Positions 8,505-16,761 of a DNA stretch of 64,000 nt are shown piece after piece. The notes under the pieces were generated by a model, which saw only the letters and a list, made by a program, of their open reading frames with translations, was not told the DNA's origin and made no database searches. This DNA comes from JANWXR01 sp964608265. GTDB taxonomy: Bacteria > Chloroflexota > Anaerolineae > Anaerolineales > UBA6663. A program made the position numbers and the translations under genes. Location: contig CAZSNP010000017.1 of the NCBI GenBank assembly GCA_964608265.1, positions 1 to 64,000 of the forward strand. Reading direction: 5' to 3'. How positions within the stretch are numbered: position 1 is the stretch's first letter; each line of letters starts with the position of its first letter.

Positions 8505-8580
8505 AACCGCGAAGTCGCCAGGAGCGCAAAGAAAGCAATAGCTTTTTCCGGCGTGCCTCCTTCGCGTCCTTTGCGGCTTT
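8505..8580. repeat. Palindromic element beginning AACCGCGAAG
   Basis: The element starts at the base after the TAG stop (8502-8504). CGCGAAG (8508-8514) pairs with CTTCGCG (8560-8566), and AAAGC/GCTTT forms an inner hairpin. The same ten bases AACCGCGAAG begin the element at 21234, also at a stop codon. Confidence 0.6.
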
Positions 8581-8606
8581 GCCGTTCGTTTCCAGTCCGG
8601 TAAAAT
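8579..8606 (+). promoter_or_regulatory. Candidate sigma-70 promoter of the AOR gene
   Basis: TTGCCG (8579-8584) and TAAAAT (8601-8606) are separated by 16 nt, 36 nt before the ATG. The gene has CGGAG as ribosome-binding site. Confidence 0.4.
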
Positions 8607-8642
8607 CAGGTCCACCATCGTCATCACAAATCGGAGATTGCC

Positions 8643-10538
8643 ATGCCCAACGGATACGCCGGCACTATTTTGCACGTTGACCTGACCCACGGCACGCTGA
8701 CCCACGAGACTCCCCCGGCGAGTTTCTATCGCCAATACCTCGGCGGCTCGGCGATGGGCCTGCACTACCTCCTCAAAGGGATGAAGCCGGGCGCCGACCC
8801 GCTCGGCCCCGATAACGTCCTCACCCTGATGCTGAGCGTGACCACCGGCGCGCCGATCAGCGGGCAGAGCCGCGCCACGCTGAATGCCAAATCGCCGCTG
8901 GTGGATGGCATCGGCGACAGCCAGTTCGGCGGATTCTTCCCGGCGGAACTCAGGTTCGCCGGCTTCGATGGGATCGTGGTCACGGGCAAATCGGCCAGGC
9001 CGGTCTATCTCTACCTCACCGAAGGCAAAGCCGAACTGCGCGACGCGCAGCATCTGTGGGGCAAGACGACGTCGCAAGTGGATGAGGCCCTGAAGGCCGA
9101 ACTCGGCGATGACAGGATCGAGATCGCGCAGGTCGGCCCGGCAGGCGAGAAGCTCGCGCCGCTGGCCTCGGTCATCAACATGGCCAACCGGGCCGCGGGC
9201 CGCACCGGCATGGGCGCGGTGATGGGCAGCAAGAACCTCAAGGCGATTGTGGCGCGGGGCAAATCGAAGCGGCTGCCCGTCGCCGACGCCAAAGGCATCA
9301 ACACGCTGGCGCGCAACGGGGCTGCGGTGCTCGACGACAACGCCGATGTGAAGGGCCTGCAGGTGCACGGCACGGCCTCGGTGCTGTCGTATCAGAACTC
9401 CATCGGCTCGCTGCCCACCCGCAACTACAACGCCGGCCAGTTCGAGGACTTCGAGCCGATCTCGGGCGAGGTGATGAGCGAGACCATCCTCAAAGAACGC
9501 GATACGTGCTACGCCTGCACGGTGAACTGCAAACGCGTGGTCGAGACCGAGTGGAACGGCAGGCCGGTGGAGAAGAAGCACGGCGGCCCCGAGTACGAGA
9601 CGCTCTCGACTTTCGGCTCGTACTGCGGCGTGAAGGACCTGCACGCCATCTCGTATGCCAACAAGCTGTGCAACGAGTACGGCATGGATACCATCGGCGT
9701 GGGCGCGACGGTGGCCTGGGCGATGGAGTGTTTCGAGAACGGCCTGCTCAGCGAGAAAGACATCGGCTTCTCGGCGAAGTTCGGCGACGCCGAGGCGATG
9801 GTGAAGCTGACTGAGATGATCGGCACGCGCACGGGCCTCGGCAACGTGCTGGCCGAGGGGTCGCGCAGGGCCGCCGACCGGCTGGAGCGCGGGCACGACC
9901 ACCTCATCACCGTCAAGGGCGCGGAGGCCCCGGCGCACATGCCGCACGCCAAACGCTCGCTCGGCCTGATCTATGCCGTGCATCCCTTCGGCGCCGATCA
10001 CCAATCCTCCGAGCACGACCCGATGATCGAGGACGGCGCGGCGGATTTGTCTATGGGCCGCCTCAAGCTGCTCGGCTTCGACTCGACCCAGAAGCAATAC
10101 TCATTGGGCGAGGACAAGGTGCGCTTCGCCCTCAAGACGCAACAGTTCTACTCGTTTCTCGATTCGTGCGACCTGTGCCAGTTTGTGTGGGGCCCGGCGT
10201 GGACGCTCTACGGCCCGCAGGAGACCGTGGACTTCGTGAAGATGGCGACGGGCTGGGACGACTTCAGCCTCGACGAGCTGATGACGGTCGGCGAGCGGCG
10301 TTTGAATATGATGCGGGTCTTCAACGCCCGCGAGGGCCTTGACCGCCAGGCCGACAAACTGCCGAAGAAGTTTTTCAAGGCCCTCGAAGGCGCCGGCCCG
10401 ACCGGCGGCGTGGCGCTGACGGAGGCCGAGATGAGCTTCGCCATCGAGAAATACTACGAACTCAGCGGCTGGGACAAAGCCACCGGCAACCCCACCCCCG
10501 AAACCCTCAAGCGGCTGGAGCTGGATTGGGCGATGTAG
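8643..10538 (+). CDS. Aldehyde:ferredoxin oxidoreductase (tungsten/molybdenum AOR family)
   Basis: This 631-residue protein matches AOR along its full usual length. The N-terminal pterin domain contains YLGGSAMGLHYLLK and the TGAPISGQSRATL region. The [4Fe-4S] ligands are CYACTVNC (three Cys, about residue 290) and a later Cys in CDLCQFVWG (about 510). The enzymes oxidise aldehydes to carboxylates with ferredoxin as acceptor, using a bis-pterin tungsten or molybdenum cofactor, in the cytoplasm. It stands alone with its own promoter, facing a convergent alcohol dehydrogenase, a pairing that could interconvert alcohol, aldehyde and acid. Oxygen-sensitive AORs imply anaerobic or microaerobic life. 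The aldehyde substrate is unknown. Confidence 0.92.
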   Translation: MPNGYAGTILHVDLTHGTLTHETPPASFYRQYLGGSAMGLHYLLKGMKPGADPLGPDNVLTLMLSVTTGAPISGQSRATLNAKSPLVDGIGDSQFGGFFPAELRFAGFDGIVVTGKSARPVYLYLTEGKAELRDAQHLWGKTTSQVDEALKAELGDDRIEIAQVGPAGEKLAPLASVINMANRAAGRTGMGAVMGSKNLKAIVARGKSKRLPVADAKGINTLARNGAAVLDDNADVKGLQVHGTASVLSYQNSIGSLPTRNYNAGQFEDFEPISGEVMSETILKERDTCYACTVNCKRVVETEWNGRPVEKKHGGPEYETLSTFGSYCGVKDLHAISYANKLCNEYGMDTIGVGATVAWAMECFENGLLSEKDIGFSAKFGDAEAMVKLTEMIGTRTGLGNVLAEGSRRAADRLERGHDHLITVKGAEAPAHMPHAKRSLGLIYAVHPFGADHQSSEHDPMIEDGAADLSMGRLKLLGFDSTQKQYSLGEDKVRFALKTQQFYSFLDSCDLCQFVWGPAWTLYGPQETVDFVKMATGWDDFSLDELMTVGERRLNMMRVFNAREGLDRQADKLPKKFFKALEGAGPTGGVALTEAEMSFAIEKYYELSGWDKATGNPTPETLKRLELDWAM

Positions 10539-10769
10539 CGCGGCGACGGTGGAGTGAACGGTAATAGGTAATAGAGGCACGCTCCCCCTCAGCATGCCTC
10601 TCTACATTAACTGAACCAGCGCCGTCATCGGTGCGCCCGCGCACGAGTCTGACGCAGGCGCCGGAAGAAGTCTCGCTGTTTCTGATCCGCACACCGCCCG
10701 CCTCCCCTGAGTCAAGTAGCGACGCCCGGGCGGGGCGTCGCTACGGCCTTGTTCATCACAAGATCCGCT

Positions 10770-11849
10770 TTAGAACACGATGATGTTGCGCCGCGCCGCG
10801 CCGCGCTCCAATCCCTCGACGGCCTCGTTGATGCGTTCGAGCGGATAGCGTTGCGAGATCAATTCATCAAGGAGGAGTTGTCCCTGCCGATACTGTTCGG
10901 CGAGGCGCGGGATGTCGGCCCACGGCGTCGTCGAGCCCATCAGGCTGCCGACGACACGGCGGCTCTCGGTGAGGTCGTGCGCGTTGAGCGTCACCTCGGC
11001 ATCGTTGTTGCCCGGCATGCCGACGATGACGGTCGTGCCGCCCCGGCGCGTCATCCGGCTGGCCTGCACGATGGCCTTCGAGCTGCCGACGGCGACGAAG
11101 GCGTAATCCACGCCGCGCCCGTCGGTGAGCGCGAGCACGGCCTCCACCGCGGCCTGGCGCGTCACGTTCACGCCATCGGTCGCGCCGAACACCCGCGCCG
11201 CGGCCAGCTTCTCATCCGACACATCCAGCGCGATGAGGCGCCCCGCCCCGGCCAATCGGCAACCCTGCAGGGTGTTGAGGCCGACGCCGCCCGCGCCGAT
11301 GACGGCCACGTTGCTGCCCGCCTCGACGCGAACGGTGTTGAGCGCGGCGCCCACCCCCGTCGCCACGCCGCAGGCCAACAGGCAGGCGCGATCCAACGGG
11401 AGATCGCTCGGAACCTTGATGACCTGGCTTTGGTGAACGAGCACTCGCTCGGCGAAGGCCGCCGTGCGCAGACCCTGCACCAGCCGCGCGCCGCCCGCGT
11501 TGCGCAGCGGGCTTTCGCCGTCGAGGCGGAACTTGCCTTCGCACAAAAACGGTTGGCCGCGCTGGCAGTAGAAGCACTGGCCGCACGCGCGCCGCAGATA
11601 CACTACGACATGATCGCCCGGCCCCACGCCGCTCACGCCGGGGCCGACCGCGCTGACCGTGCCCGCCGCCTCGTGCCCGGCGACCAGCGGGGTCTCGCCG
11701 CCCCAGTGGCCCCGAATCCAATGCAGGTCGCTGTGGCAGATGGCGCAGGCCGCGACCGTCACCTCGACCTCGCCGGCTCCCGGCGGGTCAAGCGTCACCT
11801 CCTCCACCACCAACGGCTGGCCGAACTCGTAACAGATCGCTGCCTTCAT
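10770..11849 (-). CDS. Zinc-dependent medium-chain alcohol dehydrogenase
   Basis: This 359-residue medium-chain dehydrogenase carries the catalytic zinc site (CHSDLHW and GHEAAGTVSAVG), the structural zinc site with four Cys (CGQCFYCQRGQPFLC), and a Rossmann NAD site (VAVIGAGGVGLNTLQG). The family oxidises alcohols or reduces aldehydes with NAD(P). The structural-zinc motif fits the class III/aryl-alcohol dehydrogenase branch. It starts with ATG at 11849. It is convergent with the AOR gene and divergent from the carnitine region. The physiological substrate cannot be told from sequence. Confidence 0.9.
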   Translation of the reverse strand: MKAAICYEFGQPLVVEEVTLDPPGAGEVEVTVAACAICHSDLHWIRGHWGGETPLVAGHEAAGTVSAVGPGVSGVGPGDHVVVYLRRACGQCFYCQRGQPFLCEGKFRLDGESPLRNAGGARLVQGLRTAAFAERVLVHQSQVIKVPSDLPLDRACLLACGVATGVGAALNTVRVEAGSNVAVIGAGGVGLNTLQGCRLAGAGRLIALDVSDEKLAAARVFGATDGVNVTRQAAVEAVLALTDGRGVDYAFVAVGSSKAIVQASRMTRRGGTTVIVGMPGNNDAEVTLNAHDLTESRRVVGSLMGSTTPWADIPRLAEQYRQGQLLLDELISQRYPLERINEAVEGLERGAARRNIIVF

Positions 11850-12032
11850 GCTGTGGGTTCCTTTTGGATTGGGGGCTGCGTCGTGAGTTTAGCGTGACCG
11901 CCGTGCCCGGCCATTGGGCGGGTAAAACAAAGTCACCCCTGCAATCTTGTACGGGCTTCCATAGGTTTGCGGGCGGCGGTTGATTATCATGGCTGCGTCT
12001 CATACTCCGCTGCGAAACTGAATCCCACCTTC

Positions 12033-12206
12033 ATGGACTCTGCCGTCTGGCCCAACGCGCGCCGCTACTCCGTCGCCGATCTCAGCCGGGCGGCGACGTA
12101 TCGGCAGACGCGGCTGCCGGTGGATTGGGCCAGCACCCTCCTCCCCGAGGCCTATCGCTCCGCGGAGTTTTGCGACCTCGCACAGCGGGAGAGGGGTTGG
12201 GGGTGA
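12033..12206 (+). pseudogene. Truncated N-terminus of a Rieske non-haem iron oxygenase
   Basis: The 57-residue frame starts at ATG 12033 and ends in the repeat described next. The stretch TRLPVDWASTLLPEAYRSAE resembles the region just before the Rieske domain in carnitine/glycine-betaine monooxygenase-type proteins, where LPxxxYxSxEx is followed by a Glu-rich helix. No Rieske CxH motif follows, so the gene is cut off within its first 60 codons. The location beside cdhCAB would suit a betaine or carnitine oxygenase. The family call rests on one short stretch and is tentative. Confidence 0.4.
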
Positions 12207-12211
12207 GGGCG
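12185..12211. repeat. Half copy of the GGGAGAGGGG...GGGGTGAGGG element
   Basis: GCGGGAGAGGGG and GGGGGTGAGGGCGAG are the right half of the element seen complete at 13176-13269 and 57018-57119. It lies exactly where the Rieske-like frame is broken. Confidence 0.55.
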
Positions 12212-12233
12212 AGCAGCAATCGCTACAGAGTCT

Positions 12234-13169
12234 ATGCCACCCAAAACCATCCTCACCTGCGCCATCACCGGTTCATCGCACACGCCGACGATGTCGCCGC
12301 ATCTGCCGGTCACCGCTGACGCCATCGTGCAGCAATCGGTGGCGGCGGCGCAAGCGGGAGCGGCGATTGTGCATCTGCACGCGCGGGAGGACCGCGACGG
12401 CAGCCCGAGCGCCGACCCGGAAATCTTCCGCGACTATTGCGCGCGCATCAAAGCGCAGTGTGATGTCGTCATCAGCCTGACGACCGGCGGCGCCACCGGG
12501 CAGACCGTCGAGCAGCGGCTCAACGTCATCCGCACGCTGCAACCCGAGCTGTGTACGTGCAACTTCGGCACGCTCAACTACGGGCTGTTCCCCATGATCC
12601 CCAAGTATGCGGGCAAGTGGAAGTTCGATTGGGAGGAGCCGTACCTCGCCAGCACGAAGTCCGAGCCGTTCGTCAGCAACTTCTCCGACATCGAGTACAT
12701 GCTCAAAACGCTGACCAACGAGACCGGCACGCGCTTCGAGTTCGAGGCCTACGACGTCGGCCACCTGTACACGCTGGCGTACTTCATGGATTTGGGACTG
12801 GTGAAGCCGCCCATCTTCCTGCAGTTCGTGATGGGCACGCTGGGCGGCATCGGCGCGGAGGTGGTGGACAACCTGGTGTTTATGAAGCGCACCCTCGACC
12901 GCCTCATCGGCCCGGAGGTGCAATGGTCGGTGCTGGGCAGCGGGCGTTATCAGTTCAACATCGTCACCGCCGGCGCCCTCATGGGCAGCCACGTGCGCGT
13001 CGGCCTCGAGGACAGCCTGTACCTCGGCAAGGGCCAGCTCGCCCCCTCGAACGCGGCGCAGGTGCAGAAGATGCGCGGCATCCTCGAGGCGCTGTCGCTC
13101 GAACTCGCCACGCCCGCCGAGGCCCGCGCCGCGCTGGGATTGAAGGGCAACGACATGGTGAGGTATTGA
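12234..13169 (+). CDS. cdhC: 3-dehydrocarnitine cleavage enzyme (BKACE family, DUF849)
   Basis: This 311-residue TIM-barrel protein is a beta-keto acid cleavage enzyme. Family hallmarks are TCAITGSSHTPTMSP, IVHLHARE (zinc His), SLTTGG and GLEDSLYLGKGQLAPSNA near the C-terminus. BKACEs transfer an acetyl unit: for dehydrocarnitine plus acetyl-CoA they give glycine-betainyl-CoA plus acetoacetate. The substrate is inferred from the neighbours, because the order BKACE, carnitine dehydrogenase, thioesterase repeats the cdhCAB order of the Pseudomonas aeruginosa caiX-cdhCAB-hocS operon. It starts at ATG 12234. No terminator separates it from cdhA, only a palindromic repeat. Confidence 0.85.
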   Translation: MPPKTILTCAITGSSHTPTMSPHLPVTADAIVQQSVAAAQAGAAIVHLHAREDRDGSPSADPEIFRDYCARIKAQCDVVISLTTGGATGQTVEQRLNVIRTLQPELCTCNFGTLNYGLFPMIPKYAGKWKFDWEEPYLASTKSEPFVSNFSDIEYMLKTLTNETGTRFEFEAYDVGHLYTLAYFMDLGLVKPPIFLQFVMGTLGGIGAEVVDNLVFMKRTLDRLIGPEVQWSVLGSGRYQFNIVTAGALMGSHVRVGLEDSLYLGKGQLAPSNAAQVQKMRGILEALSLELATPAEARAALGLKGNDMVRY

Positions 13170-13175
13170 TGACCC

Positions 13176-13269
13176 GCCCTCACCCCCTGCCCCTCTCCCG
13201 CTGGGAGAGGGGAGTATGCTCGGAAATTCCGCGGCCTGTTCCCTCTCCCGGCGGGAGAGGGTGAGGGCG
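13176..13269. repeat. Palindromic element, arms CGCCCTCACCC/GGGTGAGGGCG
   Basis: An 11-bp perfect inverted repeat (13176-13186 and 13259-13269) has nested CTCTCCC/GGGAGAG pairs. It fills the cdhC-cdhA spacer. Relatives are at 12185, 55645 and 57018. Confidence 0.75.
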
Positions 13270-13278
13270 AACCCTGCA

Positions 13279-14244
13279 ATGCCACGACCTCATCCTTCCC
13301 AAATCTCTCGCGTCGCCGTCGTCGGTGCGGGTGTCATCGGCGGCGGATGGGCCGCGCACTTTCTGCGGCAGGGCCTGCGCGTGACCGCGTGGGACCCGGC
13401 CTCGGACGCCGAGGCGAAGCTGCGCGCCCTCATCGAACAGGTGTGGCCGACGATGGAGCGGCTCGGTCTGAAAACCGGCGCGTCACCCGAGCGGTTGACG
13501 TTCACGCCCGATCTGGCCGAGGCGGTGCGCGCGGCCGAGTTCGTGCAGGAGAGCGCGCCCGAGCGGCTCGATCTCAAGCAGGAGCTGCTCGCGCAGATTG
13601 ACGCCGCCGCCCCGCCCGAGGTCGTCATCAGCTCAAGCACTTCCGGCTACGCGATGACGGAGATGGCGACCCGCTGCTCACATCATCCCGAGCGGCTCGT
13701 CGTCGGGCATCCGTTCAATCCGCCGTACCTCATCCCGCTCGTTGAGGTGGTCGGCGGCGATAAGACGGGCGCGGCTGCGGTGGATTGGGTGACTGAGTTC
13801 TACAACCACTTCGGCAAGTATGGTCTGAAGATGCAGCGCGAACTGCCCGGCTTCCTCGCCAATCGTTTGCAGGATGCAATATGGCGCGAGGCCTTGCACA
13901 TGGTTGCGGCGGGCGAGGCCACGGTGGAGGAGTTGGACGCTTCGATTGTGCAGGGCCCCGGCCTGCGCTGGGCGCTGATGGGCCCGTGCCTGACCTTTCA
14001 CCTCGCGGGCGGCGCGGGGGGCATGGCCCACATGCTCGACCACTTCGGCCCGTCGCTCAGGGAGCCGTGGACGCGGCTGGTGGCCCCCGAGCTGACGCCC
14101 GAGCTGCGCTATCGGATGGTGGCGGGCTGCGAGCGCGAAGCGGCCGGTCGCTCCATCGCCGACCTCATCCGCGAGCGCGATGAGTTCTTGGTGGACTTGC
14201 TGGCCGTGCTTGAGAAGCACTGGGCGAAGTGGGGGAAGCGCTGA
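13279..14244 (+). CDS. cdhA: L-carnitine dehydrogenase (3-hydroxyacyl-CoA dehydrogenase family)
   Basis: This 321-residue protein has an N-terminal NAD Rossmann site (VAVVGAGVIGGGWAAHF), the catalytic motif SSSTSGY and HPFNPPYLIPLVEVV of the hydroxyacyl-CoA dehydrogenase superfamily, and the helical C-terminal dimer domain. L-carnitine dehydrogenases oxidise the 3-hydroxyl of free carnitine to 3-dehydrocarnitine with NAD. Typical carnitine dehydrogenases have this length, without the extra domains of fatty-acid enzymes. I chose ATG 13279, just after a palindromic repeat. It sits between cdhC and the thioesterase, which supports the specific assignment over a generic 3-hydroxybutyryl-CoA dehydrogenase. 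Confidence 0.85.
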   Translation: MPRPHPSQISRVAVVGAGVIGGGWAAHFLRQGLRVTAWDPASDAEAKLRALIEQVWPTMERLGLKTGASPERLTFTPDLAEAVRAAEFVQESAPERLDLKQELLAQIDAAAPPEVVISSSTSGYAMTEMATRCSHHPERLVVGHPFNPPYLIPLVEVVGGDKTGAAAVDWVTEFYNHFGKYGLKMQRELPGFLANRLQDAIWREALHMVAAGEATVEELDASIVQGPGLRWALMGPCLTFHLAGGAGGMAHMLDHFGPSLREPWTRLVAPELTPELRYRMVAGCEREAAGRSIADLIRERDEFLVDLLAVLEKHWAKWGKR

Positions 14245-14252
14245 ACGTCGCG

Positions 14253-14268
14253 GGTTGAACGTTCAACC
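14253..14268. repeat. Perfect 16-bp palindrome GGTTGAACGTTCAACC
   Basis: A self-complementary palindrome lies 8 nt after the cdhA stop, followed by CTTCCACCTTCAACC. The TTCAACCTT words recur inside the adenine deaminase gene near 63290-63325. Confidence 0.55.
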
Positions 14269-14291
14269 TTCCACCTTCAACCAGCAACCAA

Positions 14292-14783
14292 ATGACTATC
14301 CCAGCGCCCCTCAACCTCCACCATGCCACCGCCCCGCGCGAGTGGATGGATTACAACGGCCACCTGATGGACGGCTATTACCTGGTGGCCTTCGCCTTCG
14401 CCACCGAGGCGCTGCTGCAATACCTCGGCTTCGGCGCGGCCTACCGCGCGCAGACCGGCTGCACGATTTACACCGCCGAGGCCCACCTCAACTTTCTGCG
14501 CGAGGTGAAGGAGGGCGACCCGCTCACCTATCACACCACACTGCTCGGCGCGGATGCCAAGCGCCTGCACGTCTTCCACACCATGCAGCACGCGCACGAC
14601 GGCGTCGTCGTCGCCACCACCGAGCAGATGTGGCTGCACGTCAATCAGCGCACGCTGCGCGTTGAAGCAATGCCTGCCGACAACCTTCAGCGGGCATTGG
14701 CCGTCGTCGCCGCGCACGCTGCGCTGCCACGCCCGCCCCAGGCCGGCCGCCGTATCGCCATGCCGGAGCGGCCCGGGTCATGA
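14292..14783 (+). CDS. cdhB: Betainyl-CoA thioesterase (4HBT hotdog fold)
   Basis: This 163-residue protein is a single hotdog domain. The stretch EWMDYNGHLMDGYYLVAFAF contains the Asp-Tyr-Asn-Gly-His start typical of 4-hydroxybenzoyl-CoA-thioesterase relatives, and YTAEAHLNFLREVKEGDPL matches the carnitine-operon thioesterases. It should hydrolyse glycine-betainyl-CoA to glycine betaine plus CoA, the last step of the cdhCAB route in the cytoplasm. The assignment depends on its place right after cdhA. It starts at ATG 14292. The spacer to cdhA holds a short perfect palindrome. Confidence 0.8.
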   Translation: MTIPAPLNLHHATAPREWMDYNGHLMDGYYLVAFAFATEALLQYLGFGAAYRAQTGCTIYTAEAHLNFLREVKEGDPLTYHTTLLGADAKRLHVFHTMQHAHDGVVVATTEQMWLHVNQRTLRVEAMPADNLQRALAVVAAHAALPRPPQAGRRIAMPERPGS

Positions 14784-14834
14784 GCGACGGAGGCGTCTGC
14801 TATGAGCGGCGTGGCCTGGGCCTCGGTGGAGCGG

Positions 14835-14862
14835 TTGACTTCTCCGCGCGCCGGGCTATACT
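14835..14862 (+). promoter_or_regulatory. Sigma-70 promoter of the ABC importer operon
   Basis: TTGACT (14835-14840) and TATACT (14857-14862) are 16 nt apart. Transcription would start near 14870, giving a leader of about 180 nt before the binding-protein gene at 15049. Confidence 0.65.
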
Positions 14863-14977
14863 GGCGAGGGTCGTTTCCCCGTTGCGTGAAGCCTGCAACT
14901 CAAGCCAGTGGACTTGCCCGGTTTGTACGCCGTGTGGGCGGTTCGCCGTGTCCGTTGCCGTCTCGAGAGGAGGTGAG

Positions 14978-15016
14978 TTGAACATCGGGCGCACGCCAAT
15001 CACCCTCCCCACGTAA
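14978..15016 (+). CDS. Possible 12-codon leader peptide
   Basis: A strong Shine-Dalgarno (AGAGGAGGTGAG) precedes TTG 14978, which reads MNIGRTPITLPT before TAA at 15014-15016. It lies in the long leader of the ABC importer, 32 nt before the binding-protein ATG. The strong ribosome-binding site without a large gene is the only evidence, so it is speculative. Confidence 0.2.
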   Translation: MNIGRTPITLPT

Positions 15017-15048
15017 CCTCGATTGGTCCAATCAAGGAGAAAAGAGAC

Positions 15049-16683
15049 ATGCGAATCCCTCACCCCCTCTGGAGAGTCATCAGCGCCTTCGCCGTGGCGG
15101 CGATGGTGCTGGCTGCCTGCGCGCCGGCGGCCACCCCGACGGCGCAGGTCGTGAAAGAAACCGAGATCGTCACCGTCAGGGAAACCCAGATCGTTCAGCA
15201 GGAAGTGGTCATCACCGCCACGCCCGAGCCATTCCGAGCGCAGGGCACGCTCACCATCGGCCTGACGACCGACATCGCCGCCATCGAGGTGCCGTACGCG
15301 CCCGAGCGCCAGGCCGATAACGCCTCGTGGACGCTGTACGACTCGCTCGTCTATCCGGCGGCCGATGGCACCATCGAGCCGGCGCTGGCCGAGAGGTGGG
15401 AAGTCTCGGACGATGGCCGCACCATCACCTTCTTCCTGCGCAAGGATGTGACCTTCCACAACGGCGAGCCGTTCACGGCGGACTCCGTCGTGTACAGTTG
15501 GCAGACCTACTCGCAACCCGAGGTCACCTACGCCAACAATTGGACGATCGCCGACAAGGTCGAGAAGGTAGACGACTACACCGTCGCCGTCCACACTGCT
15601 GAGCCGAACGCGCTGTTGCTGCCCACCATGGCGGCCAGTTGGGCGATGATCCCGCCCAAGGCCCACGCCGAGATGGGTGCGCAGGCCTTTGCCGAAAGCC
15701 CCATCGGCACCGGGGCCTTCATGTTCAAGGAATGGGTCAAGGGCGACCGCCTGGTCGTGGTCGCCAACCCCAACTACTGGCGCCAGGGCTATCCGAAGCT
15801 GGAGCAGGTCACCTTCCGCTTCATCACGGAAGCGGCGACCCGCGTGGCGGCGGTGCAGACCGGCGAGATCGACATCTCCCCGCGCCTGACCTCCGAGGAC
15901 GCCAAATCCCTGCTGGGCGCCGAGGGCCTGACCATCATCCGCTACCCGGTGGATCGCTCCTACTATCTCGCCTTCAACAACATCAGCACCGGCAAGGGCA
16001 CGCCGATCGAGAATCCCAAGGTCCGGCAGGCGCTGGCCTACGCCATTGACCTCGACGGCATCATTGACGCCGTGTTCGATGGCTTCGCCACCCGCTCGGT
16101 GGGCTTTGTCTCATCGGCCAACCTGGGCTTCGATGGCGCCGAGCCGGTGCCGTACGACCCGGAGAAGGCCAAAGCCCTGCTGGCCGAGGCCGGTTACCCG
16201 AACGGCTTCGCGATGAACATGGCCTGCCCCGATGCCGGCTATCCGAAGATCAATGAAGTCTGCCAGGCCATCAGCGCCCAACTCAACGAAATCGGAGTCA
16301 AGAACGAACTCGAGCTGCAGGAGGCCAATGCCTACTGGGATCGCGAGGCCAAGAAAGAACTCCCGCCGCTGTTTGTGGATAGCTGGTCGGTGACCTTCCC
16401 CGAGGCGTACACGCGCCTGCAGGGTGCGCTCGGCAAAGACGAGACCTACGCCAACTGGGAAGATCCGAAGTTGATTGATCTGATCAGTCGGGTGGCCGTG
16501 ACGGTGGATGTGGACAAGCGGGCGGCGTTGTACGGAGAAATCCAAAAGTACATGCGCGATAACCCGCCCTTCGTCTACCTGTACTACCCCGAGGCCTTCG
16601 AAGCCGTGACGCTGCGCGTGCAGAACTACAAGCCGCGCGCCGCCGAGAACTATCGCTTGTGGGATGTGTCGGTGAACGACTAG
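15049..16683 (+). CDS. ABC transporter substrate-binding lipoprotein (SBP_bac_5, Opp/Dpp type)
   Basis: This 544-residue protein has a signal peptide ending in the lipobox MVLAAC, a Val/Glu/Thr linker (ETEIVTVRETQIV) ending in ITATPEP, and a family-5 solute-binding domain (LYDSLVYPAADGTIEPALAERW, NPNYWR). It would sit on the outer face of the membrane and deliver ligand to the permeases encoded next. The family binds peptides, nickel and various small solutes; ligand cannot be read from sequence. Being downstream of cdhCAB and upstream of betaine demethylation genes, carnitine, betaine or a related compound is a reasonable guess. It starts at ATG 15049 behind AAGGAGAAAAG. Confidence 0.88.
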   Translation: MRIPHPLWRVISAFAVAAMVLAACAPAATPTAQVVKETEIVTVRETQIVQQEVVITATPEPFRAQGTLTIGLTTDIAAIEVPYAPERQADNASWTLYDSLVYPAADGTIEPALAERWEVSDDGRTITFFLRKDVTFHNGEPFTADSVVYSWQTYSQPEVTYANNWTIADKVEKVDDYTVAVHTAEPNALLLPTMAASWAMIPPKAHAEMGAQAFAESPIGTGAFMFKEWVKGDRLVVVANPNYWRQGYPKLEQVTFRFITEAATRVAAVQTGEIDISPRLTSEDAKSLLGAEGLTIIRYPVDRSYYLAFNNISTGKGTPIENPKVRQALAYAIDLDGIIDAVFDGFATRSVGFVSSANLGFDGAEPVPYDPEKAKALLAEAGYPNGFAMNMACPDAGYPKINEVCQAISAQLNEIGVKNELELQEANAYWDREAKKELPPLFVDSWSVTFPEAYTRLQGALGKDETYANWEDPKLIDLISRVAVTVDVDKRAALYGEIQKYMRDNPPFVYLYYPEAFEAVTLRVQNYKPRAAENYRLWDVSVND

Positions 16684-16696
16684 CCGATCGCGAATA

Positions 16697-16745
16697 GCAG
16701 ATAGCGGATTGGGCGCGGCATTGCCGACGGCCATCCGCTATCTGC
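16697..16745. repeat. Palindromic element, arms GCAGATAGCGGAT/ATCCGCTATCTGC
   Basis: A 13-bp perfect inverted repeat (16697-16709, 16733-16745) with a 23-nt loop lies between the binding-protein and permease genes. As a stem-loop it could also attenuate or stabilise the operon mRNA. Confidence 0.75.
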
Positions 16746-16761
16746 CATCTGCGCGCCGCCG

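Noticed and set aside
7320..10097. A 925-codon open frame on the minus strand opposite the AOR and lipoprotein genes
   Set aside because: It is antisense to clear family members and its Arg/His/Ala-rich composition is typical of mirror frames in high-GC DNA.
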